The position numbers and the translations under genes were made by a program. The notes beneath the pieces are model-generated. The model searched no databases and had not been told where the DNA came from. It was given only the letters and a program-made list of their open reading frames with translations. Of a DNA stretch of 64,000 bases, positions 16,860-24,928 are shown piece by piece (within the stretch, counting starts at the first letter, position 1; every line of letters begins with the position of its first letter). Source of the stretch: Streptomyces sp. NBC_01217 (GTDB lineage Bacteria > Actinomycetota > Actinomycetes > Streptomycetales > Streptomycetaceae); contig NZ_CP108538.1 in assembly GCF_035994185.1 (NCBI RefSeq), positions 1,860,001-1,924,000 on the forward strand, in the 5' to 3' direction.

Positions 16860-19682
16860 CTACCGGTGCGCCGGGAACTCCACCACCTGCTGGTACGTCG
16901 GCCGGTTCTGCCAGTGGATCGCCTTCTGGCTGATCCCGCCCAGCGCACGGTGAATGATCGAGTCCGTGCACCACTGCTCGCCCGCCCCGCAGCTGTCGTC
17001 ACCCGGGTAGACCTCGGCCGCCGGCTGCGCCGCGGCCCCCTTCAGCGACTCCAGCAGCGCGTCACGGCAACTGTTCAGGTCCCCGTTCCCGCAGTACGTC
17101 TTGGCCAACGGGCCCTTGACCGGCTGCCCGAGGACCTTGCGCAGGTCCTTGTCCACGAAGCCCCACCAGCCGTACTGGAACGCCGATCCGCTGTGCGCCC
17201 CGCTCGGCCCGTGGCTGGCCGCCGGGGACTCGTCGGTGGCGAGGTTCGCGGTCAGCGCGCCGTACAGGTCGTCGCCGAGCCCCGGCCTGAACTCGGCCTC
17301 GACCAGCTTCGGCCACCACGCGTCCATGATCCGTACCGCGTCGGCGTAGGTGTACGCATGCGATCCGGGGCTGCTCTCCCTGCGCTGCGAACCGGCCGCC
17401 CGCCAGGACTCCAACTCCTGTACGACACTGTTCAGTTCAGGATCGGTGACGGGCCGGGAGCGGATCACCTTCAGCAGTTCGGGCAGCAACTGCTCGCCGC
17501 GCAGATCTGTGAGTGCGGCCTGAGCCATCGCCCGGGTGAGGGACGCGCGGGTCACTCCGCCCTCCTCGACCAGCTTCGCCACCCGCTGGTCCAGCAGATC
17601 CCCGCGGTGCACCGCGCCGAGGCCGAAGCCCGCGGCCGCGTAACCCTCGGCCTGCTTGTTGTTCCAGGAGATGTAGTAGTCCTGGCCGCTGGAGTGCGGG
17701 TGCTCGGCGAAGGGGGTGTACGCGGCGGTGTTGGCGGCCGGGTCGTACCCCTGCCATTCGTACGCCTTCTCGGCCTTGACGGGCAGCGCCGGGTCCACGC
17801 CCGCCGCTCGCACCGGGTTCATGCCGCTGTTGTAGTACGCGGCGGTGCGGGAGTCCGCGTAGAACCAGTTGAACGCGTAGTCGATATTGCTCGCCGCCTG
17901 CTGGAACGAGGAGGCGTCCTTGACGTACGCCGGGTCGTTGAGCATCTGGAAGCCGATGATCGAGTCGGCCTCGTGGCGGTAGGTGGTACGCAGCGAGGTG
18001 TACGCGACGGGCTTGCCGCCCACGGTGGCGCGGTGGGTGACGATGCCGTAGTTCGTGCGCCGGACCTGCATCCGGTAGGAGCCCTTCGCCGTGGAGTCGG
18101 CGACGGTCGGCTGCCAGGAGTTGGTGCGCTCCAGGGTCTCCATGGCAGTGCAGGTGCCGCGGTAGAGGTAGTGCGTGGAGTCCTTGGCGGGGGCGGAGCC
18201 GTCGGGCTCGCACAGCTCGACGGCGTAGGTGTCGGTGATGTCCTGGCCGGCCGAGGTGGCGCTCCAGGCGTAGTCCTGGCCGCGCCCCATCTGGACATAC
18301 ATTCCGACCCCGGCGAAGGAGACACCCCGGGCGCTGATGCCGGGGCCCTGGAGCTCCTGGAGCATCATCAGCTGCGGGGCGAAGTAGCCGGTCTGGGGCC
18401 CGAAGACGGCGATCGGGTTCCCGCTCGCGGTGTGCCGGCCGGAGACCAGCAGGGCGTTGGACATGCCGCGCTTCTGGGTGCCGGAGCCGGGCAGTGAGCC
18501 CTCGGGGACGACACCGTCGTCGAAGATGCCCTGGGCCGTCTTGAGCGTGGCCGGGGCCTTGACGGGGGCCTTCCTGTCGGTGCCCGCGGAGCCGGTGCGG
18601 TCGTGGATCAGGGGTTCGGTGGTGACCGAGCCGCTGTCGGGCAGCGCGGTGCCGCGTGCGGTGGCGGGCCTGCCCGCGTACGGGAACGCCGTGCCGTCGT
18701 GGATCGTCAGCACGGCCTCGGGGTCGTTGCGCTGCCGGAACGACTCCCAGACCTCGGTGCCCTCGGCGACCCCGTATTTCTGCTGGGCGGCGAGCAGCGA
18801 GAGCGCCGCCTGCACCTCGCCGCCACCGCCGCCGCCGAACTGGCCGCCGACCACGGAGGCGATGGAGATCAGGTCGGTCAGCTTGAACGGCTGTATCTCC
18901 CCGACGTTGGTGATCGCGTCGATCTTGCCGGTGAGGACGTACTCGCCGGGGAAGTAGCGGCCCTTCTTGGACTTCTCGCGGTAGGCGTTGATGCCGTCGA
19001 CGTACGCCTGGGCGTCGACCATGGCCTGTTCGCCGCGGGCGCCCTCGTGGGTCCTGATGTACTCGACCTGGGCTTCGAGATCGGCCTCGGTGTACGGGGC
19101 CTGCGGCCAGAACTGCTGCTCCAGGCCCTGGTTGGCGAGCGCGCCGCCGGCGAACGAGGTCAGTTCTCCGCGGCCGATGTGCCGGAAGAGGTCCATCAGC
19201 CAGAGCCGGTCCTGCCCGGCGGCGAATCCGGCGCCGAACTCGGTGCCGTAACGGGTGGTGCCCTTGATGTGCGGGACACCGGAGGCCTTGTCGCGGGTGA
19301 TGGTGACGTCGTCGCGCGGCGAGGTGACGGACTCGACCTGGTCGTTCGGCACGCCGAACGAGGCGTCGTTGAAGAAGTCGGTCAGCTTCTGGTCGGTGAG
19401 ACCGGTGTGTCCGGCCACCAGGCCGTTGTAGCGGTCGAGTTGGTCGTCGCTGTGCGCGGGGTGCGTGCCGAACGCCTTGTTGCCGAGGATCTCGACGAGG
19501 GTGGCGTTGCCGTTCTCTCCGGGCGGCAGGATGTCGTCGCACTGAGCCTGGCAGTAGTCGGTGACGGGCACCGGTTCCGCAGCCGCGGCGCCGGACTGCG
19601 GCGAGGCCGCCAGCAAGGTCGTGCCGAGTGCGAGAACCGCCGCGACGGCGGCGGTTCTGAACTTCACGATGTGTGGGGGCAT
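16860..19682 (-). CDS. secreted penicillin acylase family (Ntn-hydrolase) protein
   Basis: A 940-residue exported precursor. The signal peptide (residues 1-35) ends at AAAAEP. The alpha-like region contains GVPHIKGTTRYGTEFGAGFA and AAGQDRLWLMDLFRHIGRG. A linker follows, and the likely autocatalytic site and nucleophile is S408 in KRGMSNALLVSGRHTASG. Downstream, FGPQTGYFAPQLM and the Asn-containing SWNNKQAEG are family features. Such enzymes hydrolyse amides such as penicillins, acyl-homoserine lactones or cyclic-lipopeptide acyl chains. The natural substrate cannot be read. The ATG has GGAGGAGCACGC upstream, and a 26-bp palindrome (19716-19741) sits in the promoter region. Confidence 0.88.
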   Translation of the reverse strand: MPPHIVKFRTAAVAAVLALGTTLLAASPQSGAAAAEPVPVTDYCQAQCDDILPPGENGNATLVEILGNKAFGTHPAHSDDQLDRYNGLVAGHTGLTDQKLTDFFNDASFGVPNDQVESVTSPRDDVTITRDKASGVPHIKGTTRYGTEFGAGFAAGQDRLWLMDLFRHIGRGELTSFAGGALANQGLEQQFWPQAPYTEADLEAQVEYIRTHEGARGEQAMVDAQAYVDGINAYREKSKKGRYFPGEYVLTGKIDAITNVGEIQPFKLTDLISIASVVGGQFGGGGGGEVQAALSLLAAQQKYGVAEGTEVWESFRQRNDPEAVLTIHDGTAFPYAGRPATARGTALPDSGSVTTEPLIHDRTGSAGTDRKAPVKAPATLKTAQGIFDDGVVPEGSLPGSGTQKRGMSNALLVSGRHTASGNPIAVFGPQTGYFAPQLMMLQELQGPGISARGVSFAGVGMYVQMGRGQDYAWSATSAGQDITDTYAVELCEPDGSAPAKDSTHYLYRGTCTAMETLERTNSWQPTVADSTAKGSYRMQVRRTNYGIVTHRATVGGKPVAYTSLRTTYRHEADSIIGFQMLNDPAYVKDASSFQQAASNIDYAFNWFYADSRTAAYYNSGMNPVRAAGVDPALPVKAEKAYEWQGYDPAANTAAYTPFAEHPHSSGQDYYISWNNKQAEGYAAAGFGLGAVHRGDLLDQRVAKLVEEGGVTRASLTRAMAQAALTDLRGEQLLPELLKVIRSRPVTDPELNSVVQELESWRAAGSQRRESSPGSHAYTYADAVRIMDAWWPKLVEAEFRPGLGDDLYGALTANLATDESPAASHGPSGAHSGSAFQYGWWGFVDKDLRKVLGQPVKGPLAKTYCGNGDLNSCRDALLESLKGAAAQPAAEVYPGDDSCGAGEQWCTDSIIHRALGGISQKAIHWQNRPTYQQVVEFPAHR

Positions 19683-19715
19683 GCGTGCTCCTCCGAGAGG
19701 CCGATGCGCCGGAGG

Positions 19716-19741
19716 TTACTGGCGGTATGACCCGCCGGTAA
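19716..19741. promoter_or_regulatory. palindromic operator TTACTGGCGG-N6-CCGCCGGTAA
   Basis: 10-bp arms (9 of 10 matching) around TATGAC, 34 bp upstream of the acylase ATG. Location and symmetry suggest a repressor site for the acylase gene. Confidence 0.5.
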
Positions 19742-19908
19742 GATGAGCAACAGTCACCTTTTCCGAATCGTCACATGCCGCCGCACGCGACACCGTGACG
19801 ATGCGTCATCTCGCATGGTGGACGCACTCTCGGGTGGATGGATCCGAATCGGGCTGCCGTTCGTCCATTCCTCGACGCCGAAGTACGAGCGACGGAGGTG
19901 GCGGTGCA

Positions 19909-20520
19909 GTGGCCGGATTCCGGAGTCTTGCGAGACAGGTCCGCGATCCGCGGGGCGACCTGGCGCTGCGGCGGTATTCGCTGCGCAAGTGCCTGGAGAG
20001 GTTCGCCCCTTACGGGCATCGGGCGACCTGGGACCATCTGTGTGCCCGGCACGGGATCGAGCCCGAGGACCGGTCCCCCGATCCGGTGCGGCTGATGCGC
20101 GCACTGGACGAGCTGGAGGCGGCGCGGGCCGTCTGGCTCGGCTACGAGGCGGGGTTCGCCGAGCGCCGCAGGCGGGAGAAGCAGGACGGGCTGCGCAGCC
20201 CGGGCGCGCTCGACGACTGGCACCGGCGCATCCGGTGCGGCCACGGGGTCGCCCGCTGCGAGGATCCGGCGGTCCACCCCTCGGCGCCGCTCGCCGAGGT
20301 CCTGGGTCGGCTTATCGCGGCCCTGGAGGCGAAGCCGGGCACGGCCTGCCCGGTGTGCGCAGGCACCGAGATCGCCTGGCGGCACGACCTGGAACGCGAG
20401 CCGTGGTCGGGGCCGGTCTGCGCGGGCTGCGGAATCGTGGTTCCGCAACCGGTGCTCACACCGGGGGCACTGGCGAAGGCCAGGAAGGTACGCCCGGGGA
20501 ATCTGGCATCGGCGGCGTGA
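19909..20520 (+). CDS. hypothetical protein with C-terminal CxxC zinc-ribbon-like motif
   Basis: A 203-residue protein I do not recognise. The N-terminal half is helical and charged (LALRRYSLRKCLERFAPYGHR, LDELEAARAVWLGYEAGFAERRRREK). The C-terminal half has RCGHGVARCEDP and then CPVC (147-150) and CAGC (171-174) about 20 residues apart, the spacing of a zinc ribbon. The GTG at 19909 has GGAGG 10 bases upstream and fits where coding character begins. No signal peptide or membrane segment is seen. It stands alone before soxR (convergent). A DNA- or RNA-associated role is possible but unproven. Confidence 0.7.
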   Translation: MAGFRSLARQVRDPRGDLALRRYSLRKCLERFAPYGHRATWDHLCARHGIEPEDRSPDPVRLMRALDELEAARAVWLGYEAGFAERRRREKQDGLRSPGALDDWHRRIRCGHGVARCEDPAVHPSAPLAEVLGRLIAALEAKPGTACPVCAGTEIAWRHDLEREPWSGPVCAGCGIVVPQPVLTPGALAKARKVRPGNLASAA

Positions 20521-20582
20521 CGAACGGCGCGCGTTTGCCGGGGCGGGTCCGGCACGGGGCGGGTGGGGGCCTTTTTCCAAGC

Positions 20583-20614
20583 ACCCGGCCCGCCCTACGG
20601 GCGGTTCGCCGGGT
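20583..20614. terminator. hairpin between convergent genes, overlapping the soxR 3' end
   Basis: Outer arms ACCCGGC/GCCGGGT enclose an inner CCGCCC/GGGCGG stem. It covers the soxR stop, and a T-run (TTTTT at ~20573) lies nearby. Function as a terminator is likely but not certain. Confidence 0.5.
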
Positions 20615-21083
20615 GGCGGTCGGCGGGCGGGTGTTCGGGCATCAGTCGTGAGCCGCTGATCCGCTGGCCGGAGATGTCGTTCGGGTTGGAGAGCACGCAG
20701 TTCTCCAGCGACAGACAGCCGCACCCGATGCAGTCGGTGAGATGGTCCCTCAGCCGCCGCAACTGCTCGATCCGCTCGTCCAGTTCGCAGCGCCATGCCG
20801 CGGACAGCCGTGCCCAGTCGTCGCGGTTCGGGGTGCGCTCCTCGGGGAGTTCGGCGAGGGCGTCCCGGATGGTGGCGAGCGGGATTCCGACCCGCTGTGC
20901 CGCGCGGACGAACGCGACCCTGCGCAGTGCGTCCCTGGTGTAGCGGCGCTGGTTGCCGCTGGTGCGGCGGCTGCTGATCAGGCCCTTGGCCTCGTAGAAG
21001 TGCAGGGCCGAGACGGCGGCGCCGCTGCGTGCGGAGAGCTGGCCGACCGTGAGTTCATGGAGTGTCTGTGGGATCTGGGGCAC
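20595..21083 (-). CDS. soxR: redox-sensitive MerR-family activator SoxR
   Basis: A 162-residue MerR regulator. The DNA-binding wing covers residues ~10-80 (LTVGQLSARSGAAVSALHFY, RRYTRDALRRVAFVRAAQRVG). The [2Fe-2S]-binding cysteines are C118, C121, C123 and C129 in CIGCGCLSLENC. The cluster senses redox-active compounds, and in Streptomyces SoxR controls transporters and oxidoreductases directly rather than through SoxS. The GTG at 21083 matches the N-terminus I remember for the S. coelicolor protein, although the GGAGG lies unusually close to it; a GTG at 21137 is the alternative. A matching SoxR promoter is present at 32848-32878. Confidence 0.93.
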   Translation of the reverse strand: MPQIPQTLHELTVGQLSARSGAAVSALHFYEAKGLISSRRTSGNQRRYTRDALRRVAFVRAAQRVGIPLATIRDALAELPEERTPNRDDWARLSAAWRCELDERIEQLRRLRDHLTDCIGCGCLSLENCVLSNPNDISGQRISGSRLMPEHPPADRHPANRP

Positions 21084-21149
21084 TCCTCCAATCCTACTTG
21101 TCCGACCCCGGCCGGTCCGTCGTTGACAGGAACGCACCTGCCAACCATG

Positions 21150-21165
21150 CTGAGCAAGCGCTTAG
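21150..21165. promoter_or_regulatory. TetR operator CTGAGCAAGCGCTTAG upstream of maoC-like gene
   Basis: A 16-bp palindrome (CTnAGC-N4-GCTnAG) 51 bp before the MaoC ATG. The identical 16 bases recur at 22373-22388 upstream of the convergent TetR gene. Confidence 0.65.
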
Positions 21166-21216
21166 AAACTAGGCGGTGACGGATGGCCGAGAGCCGGAAG
21201 GGCAGGGACCAGGGAC

Positions 21217-21678
21217 ATGGCAGAGCCGAGGATCTTCACGTCCGCGCAGGAGCTGCGCGACGGGGTGGGCGAGCAGCTGGGTCACAGCGAGTGGCTGGAG
21301 ATCGAGCAGAAGAGGATCGATCTCTTCGCCGAGGCCACCGGTGACCACCAGTGGATCCATGTGGACCCGGAGCGTGCCGCGACCGGGCCGTTCGGCACGA
21401 CGATCGCGCACGGCTACCTCACGCTCTCGCTGCTGCCCGCGCTCGTACCTCAGATCATGCGGGTCGAGGGCATGAAGATGGGTATCAACTACGGGACCAA
21501 CAAGGTCCGTTTCCCGTCCACCGTGCCCGTGGGCTCGCGGCTGCGCGCGACGGCCGTGCTGAAGAGCGTCGAGGAGGCCGGGGGCGGGGTGCAGGTCACC
21601 GCCCTCGTCACGGTCGAGCGCGAGGGCGGCGACAAGCCGGTCTGCGTGGCCGAGTCGGTGTCGCGCTACTACTTCTGA
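21217..21678 (+). CDS. MaoC-like enoyl-CoA hydratase
   Basis: A 153-residue single-hotdog hydratase. The hydratase-2 motif ATGDHQWIHVDPERA carries the catalytic Asp/His, followed by GTTIAHGYLTLSLLP. The family hydrates trans-2-enoyl-CoA to (R)-3-hydroxyacyl-CoA or acts as a related dehydratase. The length is normal for a one-domain member that dimerises. The gene is bracketed with its convergent TetR by two identical operators, so it is likely that regulator's target. Confidence 0.9.
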   Translation: MAEPRIFTSAQELRDGVGEQLGHSEWLEIEQKRIDLFAEATGDHQWIHVDPERAATGPFGTTIAHGYLTLSLLPALVPQIMRVEGMKMGINYGTNKVRFPSTVPVGSRLRATAVLKSVEEAGGGVQVTALVTVEREGGDKPVCVAESVSRYYF

Positions 21679-21702
21679 CGACGCGCCACACCACCACCAT
21701 GG

Positions 21703-22326
21703 CTACCGCTTGGCGGCGACCATGCGCAGCACGAGGTCGGCGTACAGCTCGCCGACCTCGTCGGGCGTCCGGCTGCCCTGGGCGTTGAACCAGCGCGCCA
21801 CGTCGATGCAGAGCGAGAGCACCGCGAGCGTGGTGCCCGGGACGTCGGGGACGTCGAACTCCCCGGCCTGCACGCCCTCGCTGATGATCCGGCGCACCAC
21901 CGCGTCGCTCTTGCGGCGCAGTTCGACGATCTCGGTGCGGTGCTCCTCACCGAGTGCGTCGAGTTCGTACTGGACCACGCGGGCCGTCGTGTGCCGTTCG
22001 GCGTGCCAGCGGACGAAGGACCGTACGGCCTCGGCCAGCCGCTCCGCCGCCGTTCCGCCGCTGTCGGCGGCGGCCTCCAGGACGAACAGGGCTCGGTCGT
22101 GACCGATCCTGCTGATCCGATGGAGCAGCTCTTCCTTCGTCTTGTAGTGGATGTAGAGCGCGGCGGGGCTCATTCCCGCCCGGCCCGCGATGTCGCGGGT
22201 GGTGGTGGCGTGGTACCCGCGCTCGGCGAAGGCGTCGACGGCGGCGACGAGGAGCCGTCTGGCCGCCTCGGGCGTCACCTCGGCCCACGGCATGCTGTCG
22301 CCGTCGGTCTCCTCCGCCGTGCTCAT
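21703..22326 (-). CDS. TetR-family regulator (MaoC-linked)
   Basis: A 207-residue TetR repressor. Its helix-turn-helix includes AVDAFAERGYHATTTRDIAG and MSPAALYIHYKTKEELLHRI. The C-terminal domain has HTTARVVQYELDAL, typical of lipid-linked TetRs. The ATG at 22326 has AGAGGGG about 8 bases upstream; a GTG two codons earlier is possible. The operator at 22373-22388 lies 47 bp upstream and is identical to the site before maoC, which argues for autoregulation and control of maoC. Confidence 0.9.
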   Translation of the reverse strand: MSTAEETDGDSMPWAEVTPEAARRLLVAAVDAFAERGYHATTTRDIAGRAGMSPAALYIHYKTKEELLHRISRIGHDRALFVLEAAADSGGTAAERLAEAVRSFVRWHAERHTTARVVQYELDALGEEHRTEIVELRRKSDAVVRRIISEGVQAGEFDVPDVPGTTLAVLSLCIDVARWFNAQGSRTPDEVGELYADLVLRMVAAKR

Positions 22327-22372
22327 CGTCACTCGCCCCTCTCGTCACCGGGACGAACACCATACCCCGAAC

Positions 22373-22388
22373 CTGAGCAAGCGCTTAG
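22373..22388. promoter_or_regulatory. TetR operator CTGAGCAAGCGCTTAG upstream of tetR
   Basis: Identical in all 16 bases to 21150-21165. It lies between the TetR start and the yiaA-like gene. Confidence 0.65.
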
Positions 22389-22408
22389 GGTTCTTCCCGG
22401 CGGGATCG

Positions 22409-22699
22409 TCAGTGCTTCCGGAAGGGGTCGTGCTCGGCGAGGATCTTCTCCAGCCGGGCCTGGTCGACCCGGCTGATGATCTGTCCCGCTTCCTGCCGGT
22501 CGCGGATGACCTTGGCCAGGGTGAAGCAGGAGGTGACGAGGTAGAGGACGCCGATCGCGAGGAATCCGCGGACCCATGCGTCGGCTTCCAGGAAGTAGAT
22601 ACCGAGGGTCATGGCACCCATCGCCACCCCGAAGGACGCGACGGCCTGCCCGTAGAAGGCCGCGGTGCTCTGCTGCTTGACCGATGCTGTCTCACTCAT
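22409..22699 (-). CDS. YiaA/YiaB-family small inner-membrane protein
   Basis: A 96-residue protein with two hydrophobic segments (about 14-35 and 44-63, AVASFGVAMGAMTLGIYFLE and GFLAIGVLYLVTSCFTLAKV). It ends in a charged tail (VIRDRQEAGQIISRVDQARL) that looks cytoplasmic. The arrangement matches the YiaA/B domain; the function is unknown. It may be transcribed with the TetR downstream. Confidence 0.78.
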   Translation of the reverse strand: MSETASVKQQSTAAFYGQAVASFGVAMGAMTLGIYFLEADAWVRGFLAIGVLYLVTSCFTLAKVIRDRQEAGQIISRVDQARLEKILAEHDPFRKH

Positions 22700-22790
22700 G
22701 GGGCCCAGCATCGGCCGACGTGGTGTGCGCCACATCCGTTCCCGTACTCAGCCCGGTACTCAGACTCCCGTTCGAGAAGCGGCGCAGCGA

Positions 22791-23942
22791 TCAGAAGGCG
22801 GAGACACCGGTCAGCGCGCGGCCGATGATCAGCTTCTGGATCTGGCTGGTGCCCTCGTACAGCGTCATCACGCGCGCGTCGCGCAGCAGCTTGCCGACCG
22901 GGTACTCGTCGATGTAGCCGTAGCCGCCGAAGACCTGGAGGGCGTTGTTGGCGGCGCGGACGGCGGCCTCGGAAGCGAAGAGCTTCGCCTTGGAAGCGGC
23001 GGTGGCGAAGTCCTCGCCGCGGTCGATGAGGTCGGCCACCCGCCAGGTCAGCAGCCGGGCCGCGTCGACGTCCACGGAGATGTCGCTGATGAGTTCCTGG
23101 ACGAGCTGGTGGCTCGCGATGGACTTGCCGAACTGCTCGCGCTCGCCCGCGTACCCCACGGCGGCGTCCAGGGCGGCCTGGGCGATGCCGACACAGCCGG
23201 CGGCGACGGACATCCGCCCCTTGGCCAGGGCGGACATCGCGATGGAGAAGCCCTTGCCCTGCGGACCCATGAGCGCGGAGGCGGACACGCGGACGTCCTC
23301 CAGGACGACCTCGGCGGTGGCCTGGCCGCGCAGGCCGAGCTTGCCGTGGATGGTGCGGCGGCTGAGGCCGGGGGTGTCGGTGGGGACCAGGAAAGCGGAT
23401 ATGCCCTTGTGGCCGGGGGTGTCGTCGGTGCGGGCGAAGAGCAGTACGACATCGGCCCAGGTGCCGTTGGTGATGAACATCTTGGTGCCGTTGATGACGT
23501 ACGAGTCGCCGTCGCGGACGGCCCTCGTCGTCAGGTTCCCGGCGTCCGATCCGGTGCCTGGTTCAGTGAGGCCGAAGCAGCCGACCGCCTCGCCCGCGGT
23601 GAGCCCCGGCAGCCAGTGCCGCTTCTGCTCCTCGTCGCCCCAGGCGGCGATCGTCTTGGCGACCAGGCCGAGGGATACGGAGACGATGCCGCGGACCGAG
23701 GAGTCGCCGCGGCCGAGCTCCTCGGTGACCAGGCAGTACGCGAGGTGGTCGCCGCCCGAGCCGCCGTACTCCTCGGGGACGGTCAGCCCCAGGAAGCCGA
23801 GGGAGCCCAGCTTCTTCACGATCGACTTGTCGACGCTCTCGGCACGGTCCCACCCCACGGCATGCGGGGCGATCTCACGGGCGACGAAGTCCTTGGCGAG
23901 CTGCCGGACGGCTTCCTGCTCCTCGCTGAGCTCCAGGTTCAT
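22791..23942 (-). CDS. acyl-CoA dehydrogenase (short/branched-chain type)
   Basis: A 383-residue acyl-CoA dehydrogenase. CFGLTEPGTGSDAGNL and YVINGTKMFITNGTWADVV form the flavin/substrate site, REQFGKSIASHQLVQE and NALQVFGGYGYIDEYPVGK the C-domain, and the catalytic glutamate is in TLYEGTSQIQKL. Length and motifs are fully regular. It is divergent from the TetR at 24008, with the shared operator 23962-23978 between them, so it is that TetR's target. The chain-length class is only a guess. Confidence 0.93.
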   Translation of the reverse strand: MNLELSEEQEAVRQLAKDFVAREIAPHAVGWDRAESVDKSIVKKLGSLGFLGLTVPEEYGGSGGDHLAYCLVTEELGRGDSSVRGIVSVSLGLVAKTIAAWGDEEQKRHWLPGLTAGEAVGCFGLTEPGTGSDAGNLTTRAVRDGDSYVINGTKMFITNGTWADVVLLFARTDDTPGHKGISAFLVPTDTPGLSRRTIHGKLGLRGQATAEVVLEDVRVSASALMGPQGKGFSIAMSALAKGRMSVAAGCVGIAQAALDAAVGYAGEREQFGKSIASHQLVQELISDISVDVDAARLLTWRVADLIDRGEDFATAASKAKLFASEAAVRAANNALQVFGGYGYIDEYPVGKLLRDARVMTLYEGTSQIQKLIIGRALTGVSAF

Positions 23943-23961
23943 CCCTCGCCCCTCCCACTTT

Positions 23962-23978
23962 AATTAGCACTGCTAGTT
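23962..23978. promoter_or_regulatory. TetR operator AATTAGC-ACT-GCTAGTT
   Basis: A 17-bp palindrome between the divergent acyl-CoA dehydrogenase and TetR genes. A variant (AACTAGC-GCT-GTTAGTT) lies at 30772-30788. Confidence 0.65.
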
Positions 23979-24007
23979 TTCTGTTCTCAGGCCCTACTAT
24001 GTGCCGC

Positions 24008-24646
24008 ATGGCCCGACCGCGCAAGCCCCTCCTCAGCCGAGACCGCATCGTCGAGGCAGCGAGCGCACTCGTGGACTCCGAGGGGCTCGACGCCGTCTCC
24101 ACCCGTCGGCTCGCCGCCGAACTCGGGGTCAGCGGACCCTCGCTCTACAACCACTTCCGCAACAAGGACGAGATCCTGGACGCGGTCGCGGACGCCGTGT
24201 CCGCCCAGGTCGATCTGTCGATGTTCGACGAATCGGACGCCCGCGACTGGCGCGCCGCCCTGCACGACTGGGCCGTCTCCTATCGTGCGGCGCTCACCGA
24301 GCACCCGCACATCGTCCCGGTGCTGGCCCAGGGCCCGGGCCGCCGCCCGGCCGGACTGCGGGTCGCCGACGCGGTCTTCGGCGCGATGGTCAGAGCCGGC
24401 TGGCCGCCCGCCCAGGCGACGTACATCGGGGCCCTGATGCGCTACTTCATCACCGGCTCCGCCCTCGGGTCGTTCGCCCGCGGCTTCGTCGACGACGAGA
24501 CGGCGTACGACCCCACCGACTATCCGCACCTCGGCCAGGCCCATCTGCTGGCCGAGCGCCGCCAGAAGGTCGACGAGGGGGCGTTCGAGACCGGGCTGCG
24601 GGCGCTGGTCGACGGCCTCGCCCTGCAGTACGAACAGCGGCGCTGA
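24008..24646 (+). CDS. TetR-family regulator of acyl-CoA dehydrogenase divergon
   Basis: A 212-residue TetR protein. The helix-turn-helix includes ALVDSEGLDAVSTRRLAAEL and VSGPSLYNHFRNKDEILDAV. The C-terminal domain (GPGRRPAGLRVADAVFGAMV) resembles the TetR_C class of catabolic regulators. The ATG at 24008 is preferred over the in-frame start three codons earlier. The operator in the 65-bp divergent region and the similar site 6.8 kb away suggest it controls both the adjacent dehydrogenase and the aldehyde/alcohol dehydrogenase operon. Confidence 0.9.
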   Translation: MARPRKPLLSRDRIVEAASALVDSEGLDAVSTRRLAAELGVSGPSLYNHFRNKDEILDAVADAVSAQVDLSMFDESDARDWRAALHDWAVSYRAALTEHPHIVPVLAQGPGRRPAGLRVADAVFGAMVRAGWPPAQATYIGALMRYFITGSALGSFARGFVDDETAYDPTDYPHLGQAHLLAERRQKVDEGAFETGLRALVDGLALQYEQRR

Positions 24647-24928
24647 CCGGCCTGTCCGGCTGTTCGTACCCGACCACGGCCGTGATCAACAGCGCGATGT
24701 CGCGCGTGGGCTCCGCCGCGTAAACTGGGCTGAAGGCGGAGTTCCGTGCAGCTCATCCGCCCGGGCGGACCGCAGTACCCCAGGAACCGACGTCGCTCGT
24801 GGCTACCTGGCCGATGACGAAGCCGCCTTCATCACCGGTGACGTCCAGGCCGTGCGCGGACGCCGGCACAGCCCGCTGAGCGGTCGCATCGTCCCCGACA
24901 GCAGACAGGCCATGGAAGGTCAGGGGCC

